Shown here: piece by piece, positions 35,207 to 43,621 of the stretch | Numbering within the stretch: the stretch's first letter is position 1 | Layout of the letters: every line of letters begins with the position of its first letter | Assembly: GCF_030646165.1 (NCBI RefSeq) | Contig: NZ_JAUTDO010000004.1 | Span: 310,001 to 374,000, forward strand | Source of the DNA: Conexibacter sp. CPCC 206217 | Lineage (GTDB): Bacteria; Actinomycetota; Thermoleophilia; Solirubrobacterales; Solirubrobacteraceae | Reading direction: 5' to 3' | Length of the DNA stretch: 64,000 nucleotides | Position numbers and translations under genes: made by a program | Notes under the pieces: generated by a model | Databases searched by the model: none | Told to the model about the DNA's origin: nothing | Seen by the model: only the letters and a program-made list of their open reading frames with translations

Positions 35207-36751
35207 ATGGACGGCGGCCCCGCAGGACCCGCGCTGACGGCAGGCAGCGTGGGGCATCAGCGCCTTGCGCATGCGCTCACTGGAACCTGCGGTGCGCCGT
35301 ACGCCGACGCCGTGCGCCAGTTGCGCGAGAGCGCCAGCGCGGCCCTGGCCGCGGCGCGCGAGCAGCGCGCGACGCTGGCCGCCGCGACCGCCCAGGCGCA
35401 GCTTGCCGCCGCGCTCGGCGCCGACGACGACCTCGCCGCGGCGGCGCGCCATCGCGCCAGCGCCACGACGCTGCTGGCGCGCGTCGCGACCGGCCCGCCG
35501 GCCGAGCGGCGCGTCGCGCTGCTGTGGCTGGCGGTCGTCGACTGGTCGGCGCTCGGCGACGTGCGCACGGCGCGCGACCGACTCGCGCGCGCGGCGGTGC
35601 TGGCGGGTGGCGACGAGCCGCCGCAGATCGCGCTGCCCGTGCTGGTGCTGCGCGCGATCGTCTCGACGCTCGCGGGCGACCTCACCGGCGCGGCGAGAAC
35701 CGCCCGCGACGCGCTCGCCCAGGCGCGCGACTGCGGCGACCCGGCGCTGCTGGCGATCGCGCTCGCCGCGCAGGTCCAGCAGCTGAGCGCCCGCGGCGAA
35801 CGCGCTGCTGCGCTGGCAGCGGCGGAGCGACTGTTGGAGCTGCGGGCGCAGGCGGGCGGCGGCGGACGCTCGACCGCGGACGCGCCGACCGATGAAGGCG
35901 CACAGCCCGGCGACGCAACGCCGACGGACGCGAGCGCACGACCGGACGCGAGCGTGGCGCCGACGGACGCGCGCAACGGGGAGCTGCGCGCGACGCTCGA
36001 CGCGATCGCCGCCTGGGCGGCCGGCCCCGCCTTGCTCAACGCCGGCGACGCCGAACGCGGGGCGGCGCTTGTCACGGCCGCGACGACGCCGCAGCGGCTC
36101 GCACGGTTGCTGCCGCAGGCGCGCTCGGTGCTGCTGGACGCGGGCGTGCAGTGCGCGGTCGCACGCGACGACGCCGACGATGCGCACGTGCAGCTGCAGG
36201 CGCTCGAGCAGTTGGCGTTCGCGCAGCGGCCGCTCGGCGCGGCCGTCGCGGGCAGCGCGGCGGCGCTCGTCGCGCTCGCCGACGACCGCCCGATCAACGC
36301 CGAGGCGCGCGCGACCGGCGCCGCCGAGCAGGCGCGGCGGGCGCCGTCGAGGCTCCTGGAGCTACGCGCGACGCTGCTGGCCGGCCGCGCGCAGGCCGCG
36401 CTCGGCGCGCCCGAGGTCGCGGCCGAGCGGTTTGCGGAGGCCGAGGAGGTCGCGCGCGGGCTCGGCGCCCACGCCCGCGCCGAGCAGGCGCTGCGCGAGC
36501 GGCGCGCGCTCGGGGGCCGCGACGACGAGCCGCCCTCGACCGAGGCCTACGGGCTGACGCCGCGCCAGCTGGAGATCGCGCGGCTGGTCGCGGAGGGGGC
36601 GACCAACCGCCAGGTCGCGGGCCAGCTCGGGATCAGCGAGCACACGGTCAACACCCACCTGCGCGTCGCCTTCGCCCGCCTCGGCGTGACCCGCCGCACT
36701 GCTCTCGCAACGGCGCTGGACGAGCGCGCGGGAGGCGAGCGGCACGACTAG
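35207..36751 (+). CDS. LuxR-type transcriptional regulator with TPR-like sensory region
   Basis: This 514-aa protein is dominated by Ala-rich helical pairs resembling tetratricopeptide repeats (about 20-440), with a low-complexity Thr/Asp/Ala insertion near 230-260. The C-terminal LuxR HTH (about 445-500) is textbook: LTPRQLEIARLVAEGATNRQ then LGISEHTVNTHLRVAFARLG. There is no receiver, PAS or P-loop, unlike LAL regulators, which carry an N-terminal ATPase. ATG 35207 is chosen; GTG 35183 is also in frame. Targets and signal unknown. Confidence 0.78.
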   Translation: MDGGPAGPALTAGSVGHQRLAHALTGTCGAPYADAVRQLRESASAALAAAREQRATLAAATAQAQLAAALGADDDLAAAARHRASATTLLARVATGPPAERRVALLWLAVVDWSALGDVRTARDRLARAAVLAGGDEPPQIALPVLVLRAIVSTLAGDLTGAARTARDALAQARDCGDPALLAIALAAQVQQLSARGERAAALAAAERLLELRAQAGGGGRSTADAPTDEGAQPGDATPTDASARPDASVAPTDARNGELRATLDAIAAWAAGPALLNAGDAERGAALVTAATTPQRLARLLPQARSVLLDAGVQCAVARDDADDAHVQLQALEQLAFAQRPLGAAVAGSAAALVALADDRPINAEARATGAAEQARRAPSRLLELRATLLAGRAQAALGAPEVAAERFAEAEEVARGLGAHARAEQALRERRALGGRDDEPPSTEAYGLTPRQLEIARLVAEGATNRQVAGQLGISEHTVNTHLRVAFARLGVTRRTALATALDERAGGERHD

Positions 36752-36786
36752 CCGGCGCCGCTCGACGCCGACCGGCGCGCCGCGCG

Positions 36787-36963
36787 TCAGCGCAGCGACG
36801 CGCCGTTCGATCCGGGCGCCGGCACCTCGGACGCCTCGAACATCCGCGCGAGCGCCTCGCCGACGCGCTCGCGCACGACCAGGGCGCTGCGCTGGACGTG
36901 CGAGCGCATGAAGGCGGCGGCCGCTCGTGGGCCGTTGCGACCGGCATGGTCGCGCCGTGCCAA
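36787..36963 (-). CDS. Possible 58-aa small protein downstream of acetolactate decarboxylase
   Basis: An open frame starts at TTG 36963, four bases after the budA stop, or at ATG 36909, which gives 40 aa. It encodes a basic amphipathic helix (FMRSHVQRSALVVRERVGEA) and a short tail. Third positions are almost all G or C, as in real genes here, and the spacing fits translational coupling. No ribosome site or known family supports it, so this is a low-confidence call. Confidence 0.25.
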   Translation of the reverse strand: MARRDHAGRNGPRAAAAFMRSHVQRSALVVRERVGEALARMFEASEVPAPGSNGASLR

Positions 36964-36967
36964 CTGC

Positions 36968-37756
36968 TCAGCGCGGGTCGTTCTCGAGCCGGTCGAGCGC
37001 CGCGGCGTCGGCCGCGCTCGCACGGCCGTCCGGCAGCTCCACGCCGGGCGGCAGCTCCATGTGCAGGTCGGTGAGCGCGCCGACCTGCAGCACGCCGGGG
37101 CCGACGCGGGCGCCGAGGACGTGGCCGCCGCGGGTGCGATCGGCGGTGATCGCGTGCAGGTGGAAGCCGGCCAGCTCGATCCCGCTCGCGAACGCGGGGA
37201 AGCAGAAGCCGACGAGCGTGCCGTCGCGCTCCTCCAGCATGAAGTCCTGTGCCGACTTCGCCGCCTCGGCAAGCGGCAGGTAGGGCTTGCGCTGGGGCGG
37301 GACCGAGCGGGCGTGGACTGCGGCGAGGCGGCCGTCGAAGCGCAGGCCCTGCATCCGCGAGCCGGGCGGGGCCTGGGCCGTCGCCAGCGCCAGCAGCTGG
37401 TCGTGCGACAGCTCGCGGTCGACCGCGACCGTCGCGTCGGCGCTGAACGGGGTCACGACCGCGAACGGCGTGCACTCGTCGTCGCGCACCGCTTCGATCG
37501 TGCCGTCGACGCGCGCCCGCCAGACCTCGCCGTCGACGACGACCATCTCGCCGTCGAGCGCGTCGAAGGTGCCGAGGCCGAGGTCGCCGTGGCGGCGCAG
37601 CTCGCCGATCGTCAGGTCACCGTCGTAGGCGCCGTCGAGCAGCGCCGCGAGCGTCGAGGTCTGGAACGCGACGTGCGCGGCGCGCTCCTCGCCGAGCGCG
37701 GCGTGGCGAACCGCTTCGAGGTGAAGCAGTTCGATCAGCTGCGGGTCGATCGCCAT
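36968..37756 (-). CDS. budA: Acetolactate decarboxylase
   Basis: This 262-aa protein matches the family over full length: LAALLDGAYDGDLTIGELRR near 37-56, the strand GLGTFDALDGEMVVVDG, and the zinc site His199 and His201 (GFHLH) with His212 (GGHVL). It converts 2-acetolactate to acetoin, draining pyruvate or excess acetolactate. No acetolactate synthase or butanediol dehydrogenase is adjacent, so it probably serves redox/pH balance or regulates branched-chain amino acid precursors. No signal peptide. Confidence 0.92.
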   Translation of the reverse strand: MAIDPQLIELLHLEAVRHAALGEERAAHVAFQTSTLAALLDGAYDGDLTIGELRRHGDLGLGTFDALDGEMVVVDGEVWRARVDGTIEAVRDDECTPFAVVTPFSADATVAVDRELSHDQLLALATAQAPPGSRMQGLRFDGRLAAVHARSVPPQRKPYLPLAEAAKSAQDFMLEERDGTLVGFCFPAFASGIELAGFHLHAITADRTRGGHVLGARVGPGVLQVGALTDLHMELPPGVELPDGRASAADAAALDRLENDPR

Positions 37757-37804
37757 CGCCTGTGATCCTGAACGATCGACCGACCCGCGTGTTGCGATCG
37801 CTGG

Positions 37805-38554
37805 CTAGTTGCCGTTGTCGCCGTTGGGATCGCCCGCGCCGCCGCCGTCCTCGGCGGTGCTGGCCTGCGGCGCGTTGCCGTTGCCGTTGCCGTTGCCGTT
37901 GACCTGCGCGGCCGTGACCGGCGTCTGGCAGATCTGCGCGCCGCCGTTGTTGCACAGCTTGTAGTTCGTGCCGGGATCGACCTGCGTGCGGCTGGTGATC
38001 GTGTACGGCACGCCGGTGGTCGAGGTCTGGCCGACCGTGACGATGTAGTACGCGCCGTCGGTCCAGCTGCCGAAGCCGCCGAGCACCGCCGCGGCGCCCT
38101 GCCTGACGCCCTCGGTCTGCCCGGTCGTGACGCCGACTCTGTCGCCCTGGTCGAAGCCGACCTTCTGGCCCGCTCTCTCGCCCTGCGCCGTGCCGGACTT
38201 CAGCCCCGCGCGCATGCCGCGGACGGTGCCGGCTCTGTAGCCGACGTCGTAGATCGCCTTGTAGCCGTCGGCGCCTCTGGCGTACTGGGCCTGGACCTCG
38301 GCCTGGCCTCTGGAGAAGCCGGCTCTCTCGCCCGCGCTGTAGCCGGCCTGCTGCCCGGACTTGGTGCCCTCGTCGTCGCCGCTGCTGTGTCCGATCAGGT
38401 AACCGCCGACGCCGGCGATCACCAGCACCGCGACGGCGACCGCGGCGAGCACTCCTGCGCCAAAGCTGCGGCCTTCGCCGGCGCCCGGCCCGTTGGGGGA
38501 CTGACCCGCTCCACTGGCCGGCGGCTGCCCGCCCGGCACGCTACTCGTCGACAC
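37805..38554 (-). CDS. Membrane-anchored GX3-repeat protein
   Basis: This 249-aa protein starts at GTG 38554 with a near-ideal TAGGAGG. A Gly/Pro-rich cytosolic N-terminus is followed by one transmembrane helix (32-54) and then a striking periodicity: glycine every fourth residue at 63-83 (six) and at 105-153 (thirteen in a row), interspersed with Ala, Arg and Gln. The pattern resembles the deca-GX3 repeat of Yae1-type proteins and glycine-zipper helices that pack tightly. A Cys pair follows (in CNNGGAQIC), then an NGNGNGNG tail. Function unknown; helix-helix or membrane association is likely. Confidence 0.75.
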   Translation of the reverse strand: MSTSSVPGGQPPASGAGQSPNGPGAGEGRSFGAGVLAAVAVAVLVIAGVGGYLIGHSSGDDEGTKSGQQAGYSAGERAGFSRGQAEVQAQYARGADGYKAIYDVGYRAGTVRGMRAGLKSGTAQGERAGQKVGFDQGDRVGVTTGQTEGVRQGAAAVLGGFGSWTDGAYYIVTVGQTSTTGVPYTITSRTQVDPGTNYKLCNNGGAQICQTPVTAAQVNGNGNGNGNAPQASTAEDGGGAGDPNGDNGN

Positions 38555-38673
38555 GTCGCCTCCTAGAAGTTTTGCCAAGCATCGTGCTGGTAGTCGGCGG
38601 ATCACCGCCCGGACTGAAGGTCTGCGTGCGATCTGCCCTTCAGCACTGACCACCTGCGGCCGATACTCGGGCC

Positions 38674-39405
38674 ATGCGCACCACCAGCAATCCGGCCCTG
38701 AAGGCCTTCGGCCGTGTCGGCAGCGCGGCCAGCGCCGCGGACACCATGACGATCCGCGGCACCGTCGACAAGACGCTCCTGCTGCTGCTGATCGCCTTCA
38801 TCGCGGGGGCGACCGTCTTCGGCGCGGTCGACGGCGACCAGGACGTCGCCGTCACCGTGATGCTGCCGGCGGCGCTGATCGGCCTCGGCGTCGCGATCGC
38901 GACGATCTTCAAGCCGCAGTGGTCGCCGTGGACCGCGCCGATCTACGCGCTCGTCGAAGGCGTCCTGCTCGGCGCGATCACCGCGCTGTTCGAGCAGGAG
39001 TACCCGGGGATCGCCGTGCAGGCGGCCGGTCTGACGTTCGGCGTGGCCGGCGTGATGCTGGTCGTCTACCAGACGAGAATCATCAAGGTGACGGACAAGT
39101 TCCGGCTCGGCGTGGTCGCCGCGACCGGCGCGATCTTCCTCTTCTACCTCGTCTGCATCGTGCTGTCGATCTTCGGCATGGAGGTCTCGCCGCTCAACGA
39201 CGCCTCGCCGCTGGGGATCGGGATCAGCCTCGTGATCGTCGGCGTCGCCGCGCTCAACCTGGTGCTCGACTTCGACTTCATCACGCGCGGCGCGCAAGCC
39301 GGTGCGCCGAAGGTGATGGAGTGGTTCGGCGCCTTCAGCCTGCTCGTGACGCTCGTCTGGCTCTACCTCGAGATGCTGCGCCTGCTCGGCCAGCTGCGTT
39401 CGTAA
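38674..39405 (+). CDS. BAX inhibitor-1/YccA-like membrane protein
   Basis: This 243-aa protein has seven hydrophobic helices, an N-terminal NPALKAF typical of the actinobacterial Bax1-I branch, and the C-terminal VLDFDFITRGAQAGAPKVMEW with the paired acidic residues proposed to sense pH and gate Ca2+ leak in this family. It lies 40 bp before the MMPL gene in the same direction. Physiological role in bacteria is unclear. Confidence 0.87.
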   Translation: MRTTSNPALKAFGRVGSAASAADTMTIRGTVDKTLLLLLIAFIAGATVFGAVDGDQDVAVTVMLPAALIGLGVAIATIFKPQWSPWTAPIYALVEGVLLGAITALFEQEYPGIAVQAAGLTFGVAGVMLVVYQTRIIKVTDKFRLGVVAATGAIFLFYLVCIVLSIFGMEVSPLNDASPLGIGISLVIVGVAALNLVLDFDFITRGAQAGAPKVMEWFGAFSLLVTLVWLYLEMLRLLGQLRS

Positions 39406-39445
39406 CCCGTCCGTCCCAACTCCCCCCGACAGGACATCTCCGCCG

Positions 39446-41836
39446 ATGACCGGATTCCTCTACCGCCTCGGCGGCTTCTGCGCCCGCCACCGCAAGCTCG
39501 TGCTGATCGGCTGGCTCGTCGTCGCCGTCGGGCTCGGCACGCTGGCGGGCAGACTCGGGACGGAGACCAACGACAACGCCTCGCTGCCGGGCACCGGCAG
39601 CCAGTACGCGGCGAACGTGCTCGACCGCGACTTCTCGACCGGTGCGCAGAACGGCACCAACCCGATCGTGCTGCGCGCCGCCGACGGCGCGCGGCTGACC
39701 GATCCCGCCGAGCGCGCCGCGGTCGAGAGACTCGTCGCCGCCTACAAGCGCGACCCCGCCGTGCTGTCGGTGATCAGCCCGCTGGAACCCGCCGGCGCGG
39801 CACAGCTGGCGAGAGACGGGCGGATCGGCTACCTGTCGCTGGCGCTGCGCGACGGCCCGACCGAACTGACGATCGACCAGGCGCAGGCGCTGTTCGACAC
39901 GGCCGAGGCGGTCGCGCGCGAGCACGGGCTCGACGTCGCCGCCGGCGGCTACCTCGGCGCCGACCTGTCGCAGCCCGGCTCGGCCGACTCCGACGCGATC
40001 GGCCTGCTGGCCGCGATCATCGTGCTGCTGTTCACGTTCGGCACCGTCGTCGCGATGGGCCTGCCGATCCTGACCGCGATCCTCGGGCTCGGGACCGGCC
40101 TCTCGCTGATCACGCTCGCGACCCACGTCGTGCAGGTGCCGAGCACCGCGCCGGCGCTGGCGACGATGATCGGGCTCGGCGTCGGGATCGACTACGCGCT
40201 CTTCATCGTCACGCGCCACCGCGAGCAGCTCGCCGACGGCCACGAGCCGCAGGAGTCGGTCGCGCGCGCCGTCGCGACCGCCGGCGGCGCCGTCGTGTTC
40301 GCCGGCGGCACGGTCGTGATCGCGCTCTGCTCGCTGCTGCTGACGGGGATCCCGATCGTCGCGCAGCTCGGCTGCATCGCCGCGATCGCGGTCGTCGTCG
40401 CGGTCGCCGCCGCGATCACGCTGCTGCCGGCCGCGCTCGCGCTCGTCGGCCCGAAGATCGACGCGCTCGCGCTGCCCGGCCGCCGCCGCCACGCCGTCAT
40501 GCACGCCGACGCCGCGATCGAGCAGCGCCCGCGGCTGGGCGAGAGCGACGACCCGGACGCGCCGCTGCCGCACGCCGAGTCCGCCGCGGCGATCGTCAAG
40601 CCCGGCATGTGGCTGCGCTGGGCGCACTTCGTCGCCGACCGCCCGTGGCCGCCGCTGGTGGTCGCGCTGGTCGTGATCGGCGCGCTCGCCTGGCCGCTGA
40701 CGACGCTCGAGCTGGGCCAGAGCGACACCGGCCAGCTGCCGCGCGAGACGACTGCGCGCCAGGCCTACGACCTGCTCGCAGAGGGCTTCGGCCCCGGCGT
40801 GAACGGGCCGCTGCTGGTGGCCGTGGAGCTGCCGGGAGCGGGCGCCGACAGCGCGAGCGGAGCGGCTGGTGCGAGAGGCGCTGCCGCGAGCCCGTTCGAC
40901 GCGCGCACCGCTGCGCAGCTGAGAGCGCTCCAGGACGCGCTCGCCAGAGCACCCGGCGTCGCCGCCGCCAGCCCGCCGCTGCCGTCGCCGAGGGGCGACG
41001 CCGCGCTGCTGACCGTGACGCCGAGAACGGCGCCTTCGGACGAGGCGACCGAGCGGCTCGTGCGCGAGCTGCGCGCCGAGACGATCCCCGGCGTGCTGAG
41101 AGAGAGCGAGCTGAAGGCGTTCGTCGGCGGCCAGACTGCCGGCTTCATCGACCTCTCCGACGAGATCGGCGAGCGCCTGCCGCTCGTGATCGGGATCGTG
41201 CTGCTGCTGTCCTTCCTGCTGCTGACGATGGCGTTCCGCTCGCTGATCGTGCCGCTGAAGGCGGTCGTGATGAACCTGCTCTCGATCGGCGCCGCGTTCG
41301 GCATCGTCTCCTACGTCTTCAGCCACGACTGGAGCGCGCGGCTGCTCGGCGTCGACGGCGCCGCGCCGATCGTCTCGTTCGTGCCGCTGATGATGTTCGC
41401 GATCCTGTTCGGCCTTTCGATGGACTACGAGGTGTTCCTGATGACGCGCGTGCGCGAGCGCTGGCAGGCGACCGGCGACGCGCACCTGTCGGTCGTCGAG
41501 GGGCTCGCCGGGACGGCCCGCGTGATCACCGCGGCGGCGTTGATCATGGTCTCCGTCTTCTGCGCCTTCCTGCTCAACGGCAACCCGACGATCAAGCAGT
41601 TCGGACTCGGGATGGCGGCCGCGGTCGCGGTCGACGCGACGGTCATCCGCTGCCTGCTGGTGCCGGCCGTGATGTCGCTGCTGGGCCCGCGCGCGTGGTG
41701 GTTCCCGGCCAAGGTCGCGCGCTTCGTGCCGCGCTTCTCGATCGAGGGCGAGGCATGGTTCGAGGAGCGCGCCGCGAAGGCCTCGAGCGACGACGCGACG
41801 CCCGCGACGACGCCGCTGCAGGGAGTCTCCGGGTAG
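39446..41836 (+). CDS. MMPL-family RND transporter
   Basis: This 796-aa protein has the RND duplication: TM1 (16-36), an extracytoplasmic loop, TM2-6, a cytosolic linker (~340-390), TM7, a second loop rich in Ala/Gly (~440-560) and TM8-12. Each half has the proton-relay Asp in a conserved helix: GLGVGIDYALFIVTRHRE and FGLSMDYEVFLMTRVRE. The actinobacterial relatives export lipids or siderophores. It overlaps no gene but lies 10 bp before a small membrane-protein gene, so the two are probably co-transcribed. Cargo unknown. Confidence 0.9.
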   Translation: MTGFLYRLGGFCARHRKLVLIGWLVVAVGLGTLAGRLGTETNDNASLPGTGSQYAANVLDRDFSTGAQNGTNPIVLRAADGARLTDPAERAAVERLVAAYKRDPAVLSVISPLEPAGAAQLARDGRIGYLSLALRDGPTELTIDQAQALFDTAEAVAREHGLDVAAGGYLGADLSQPGSADSDAIGLLAAIIVLLFTFGTVVAMGLPILTAILGLGTGLSLITLATHVVQVPSTAPALATMIGLGVGIDYALFIVTRHREQLADGHEPQESVARAVATAGGAVVFAGGTVVIALCSLLLTGIPIVAQLGCIAAIAVVVAVAAAITLLPAALALVGPKIDALALPGRRRHAVMHADAAIEQRPRLGESDDPDAPLPHAESAAAIVKPGMWLRWAHFVADRPWPPLVVALVVIGALAWPLTTLELGQSDTGQLPRETTARQAYDLLAEGFGPGVNGPLLVAVELPGAGADSASGAAGARGAAASPFDARTAAQLRALQDALARAPGVAAASPPLPSPRGDAALLTVTPRTAPSDEATERLVRELRAETIPGVLRESELKAFVGGQTAGFIDLSDEIGERLPLVIGIVLLLSFLLLTMAFRSLIVPLKAVVMNLLSIGAAFGIVSYVFSHDWSARLLGVDGAAPIVSFVPLMMFAILFGLSMDYEVFLMTRVRERWQATGDAHLSVVEGLAGTARVITAAALIMVSVFCAFLLNGNPTIKQFGLGMAAAVAVDATVIRCLLVPAVMSLLGPRAWWFPAKVARFVPRFSIEGEAWFEERAAKASSDDATPATTPLQGVSG

Positions 41837-41846
41837 CCTTTCGGGC

Positions 41847-42185
41847 GTGCAGCGCCTCCCCACCTGGATCGCCGCCGGCGGCTCGCTGCTGCTCGGCTTC
41901 GCGGTCGCCGACGTGACCGGCGTGCGCGCGCTCGGGGGGATCGTGCTGTTCCTCGCCGCGCTCTGGTGCGGGCTGCGCTGGCGGCGCGAGCAGGGGCTCG
42001 CGGTCGGAGTCGCGCTCGTGCTCGCCTACCTCGCCGCGTTCGCGCTGTCGCACCCGCTCGGCAGAGCGATCGGCTCGTGGCCGGCGGTCCTCGTCGTGTC
42101 GGCGTTCGTCGCCGCGATCGTGTGGGCGCGCGTGGACCGGCTGTCGACGCCCGCAACCGGCGTGTCGGCCGCGGCGTCGCGCTAG
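41847..42185 (+). CDS. Small integral membrane protein
   Basis: This 112-aa protein starts at GTG 10 bp after the MMPL stop and has three to four hydrophobic helices separated by short Arg-containing loops (CGLRWRREQG, HPLGRAIG). I recognise no family. Close spacing suggests a shared transcript with the MMPL transporter and perhaps the P450 that follows. Confidence 0.6.
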   Translation: MQRLPTWIAAGGSLLLGFAVADVTGVRALGGIVLFLAALWCGLRWRREQGLAVGVALVLAYLAAFALSHPLGRAIGSWPAVLVVSAFVAAIVWARVDRLSTPATGVSAAASR

Positions 42186-42195
42186 CGTCGCTTCG

Positions 42196-43542
42196 ATCTC
42201 CGCCGCGACGCTCGACACCAGCACGCTCCCGCCGGGCCCCAGCGGCCCGCGGCCGCTGACGGTCGCGCGCTTCCTGCTGCAGCCGGAGACGTTCATCCCG
42301 GAGTGCCGCGAGCGCTACGGCCCGCTCTTCACGATCCGCCTCTCGGCCGAGCGCACCGTCGTCGTCTGCGGCGATCCGGCGGTCGCCAAGGAGGTCTTCA
42401 CGGGCGATCCGGCGCTGCTGCACGCGGGCGCCGGCAACGTCGTGCTGAAGCCGCTGCTGGGACCGCGCTCGGTGCTGCTGCTGGACGGCCCCGAGCACCT
42501 GCGCCAGCGCCGGCTGATGCTGCCCTCCTTCCACGGCGAGCGGATGCGCGGCTACGGCGAGCGGATGCGGGCGATTGCCGAGCAGCACGTCGCGCGCTGG
42601 CCGGTCGGCGAGCCGTTCGCGGTCCACCGCTCGATGCAGGCGATCACGCTCGAGGTGATCCTGCGCGTCGTCTTCGGCGTCGAGGAGCCGGCGCGGATCG
42701 CGCAGCTGTCGGCGCCGCTGCGCGCGCTGCTGGACTCGACGAGCCAGCCGCGGCGGCTGCTGGCGCTGCAGTTCACCAGCTCGCAGGGCGCGCGCCCGCG
42801 CACGCCGTGGGGCCGCGTGCGGCGGCTGCTGGCACCGTGCGACCGAATGGTCTACGAGGAGATCGCGGCCCGCCGCGCGGAGGCCGCCGACGGCAGCCCG
42901 CCGCGCGACGACATCCTCTCGCTGCTGCTGGAGGCGCGCGACGAGGACGGCGCGCCGATGACCGACAGAGAACTGCGCGACGAGCTGATGACGCTGCTGC
43001 TGGCCGGCCACGAGACGACCGCGACGGCGCTGGCGTGGACGCTGGAGCGCGTCACGCGCCACCCCGACGTGCTCGCGCGGCTGCGCGAGGAGGCGGCGGC
43101 CGGCGACGGCGCGGGCGACGCGTACCTCGACGCCGTCATCAAGGAGACGCTGCGGCTGCGGCCCGTCGTGCCGGCGGTCGTGCGCAGACTGCAGGCGCCG
43201 CTGACGTTCGGCGGCTGGGACCTGCCGGCGGGCGTCAACATCGCGCCGAACATCTGGCTGATCCACCGCGATCCCCAGCTGTACCCGGAGCCCGAGGCGT
43301 TCCGACCCGAGCGCTTCCTCGACCGCACGCCCGGCACCTACGAGTGGATACCGTTCGGCGGCGGGATCCGCCGCTGCCTCGGCGCCTCGTTCGCGCTGTA
43401 CGAGATGCGCGTGGTGCTGCAGACGATTCTCGCGCGCGCCGCGCTGGAGCGCACCGACGCGGCGCCCGAACGCGTCACGCGCCGCTTCGTCACGTTCACG
43501 CCCGCCGACGGCGGGGTCGTGCGCGTCGGCAGCACCAGTTGA
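42196..43542 (+). CDS. Cytochrome P450 (start codon uncertain)
   Basis: A complete P450: I-helix LLLAGHETTATALAW, K-helix ExxR in KETLRLRP, meander/PERF-type FRPERFLDRTPGTYEW and the haem loop FGGGIRRCLGASFAL with the thiolate Cys. Coding similarity (TLPPGPSGPRP, then ERYGPLFTIRL) begins near 42210. No ATG, GTG or TTG exists in this frame from the last in-frame stop (41914) to GTG 42442, which would delete about 80 conserved residues. I placed the start at ATC 42196, a rare permitted start; a sequence error or mutated start codon is an alternative. Substrate unknown. Confidence 0.75.
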   Translation: MSAATLDTSTLPPGPSGPRPLTVARFLLQPETFIPECRERYGPLFTIRLSAERTVVVCGDPAVAKEVFTGDPALLHAGAGNVVLKPLLGPRSVLLLDGPEHLRQRRLMLPSFHGERMRGYGERMRAIAEQHVARWPVGEPFAVHRSMQAITLEVILRVVFGVEEPARIAQLSAPLRALLDSTSQPRRLLALQFTSSQGARPRTPWGRVRRLLAPCDRMVYEEIAARRAEAADGSPPRDDILSLLLEARDEDGAPMTDRELRDELMTLLLAGHETTATALAWTLERVTRHPDVLARLREEAAAGDGAGDAYLDAVIKETLRLRPVVPAVVRRLQAPLTFGGWDLPAGVNIAPNIWLIHRDPQLYPEPEAFRPERFLDRTPGTYEWIPFGGGIRRCLGASFALYEMRVVLQTILARAALERTDAAPERVTRRFVTFTPADGGVVRVGSTS

Positions 43543-43607
43543 ACCTTCTTGTCCTTCTGTCCGGTCAACTCTGGACTGTTGCGTAGAGATTCCGCGGTCG
43601 CAGCGGT

Positions 43608-43621
43608 GAATACTCGTTGCA
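43608..43621 (+). promoter_or_regulatory. Candidate -10 element for a leaderless S51 peptidase transcript
   Basis: AATACT at 43609-43614 lies seven bases before the ATG at 43621, and no ribosome-binding sequence precedes that ATG. This spacing would start transcription on the A of the start codon, as in many leaderless actinobacterial mRNAs. It is inferred from spacing only. Confidence 0.35.

Noticed and set aside
36787-37272. The open frame at the end of budA as a frameshifted extension of acetolactate decarboxylase
   Set aside because: The 262-aa product already has normal family length and complete zinc ligands, so no frameshift is needed.
39335-41863. An 842-codon open frame on the minus strand opposite the MMPL gene
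   Set aside because: High GC at third positions keeps the antisense frame open; the translation is low-complexity Arg/His/Gln-rich, while the plus strand encodes a clear RND transporter.
42442-43542. GTG 42442 as the true P450 start
   Set aside because: Recognisable conserved P450 sequence, including the Pro-rich TLPPGPSGP and ERYGPLF regions, lies in frame upstream; starting at 42442 would remove about 80 residues of the fold.
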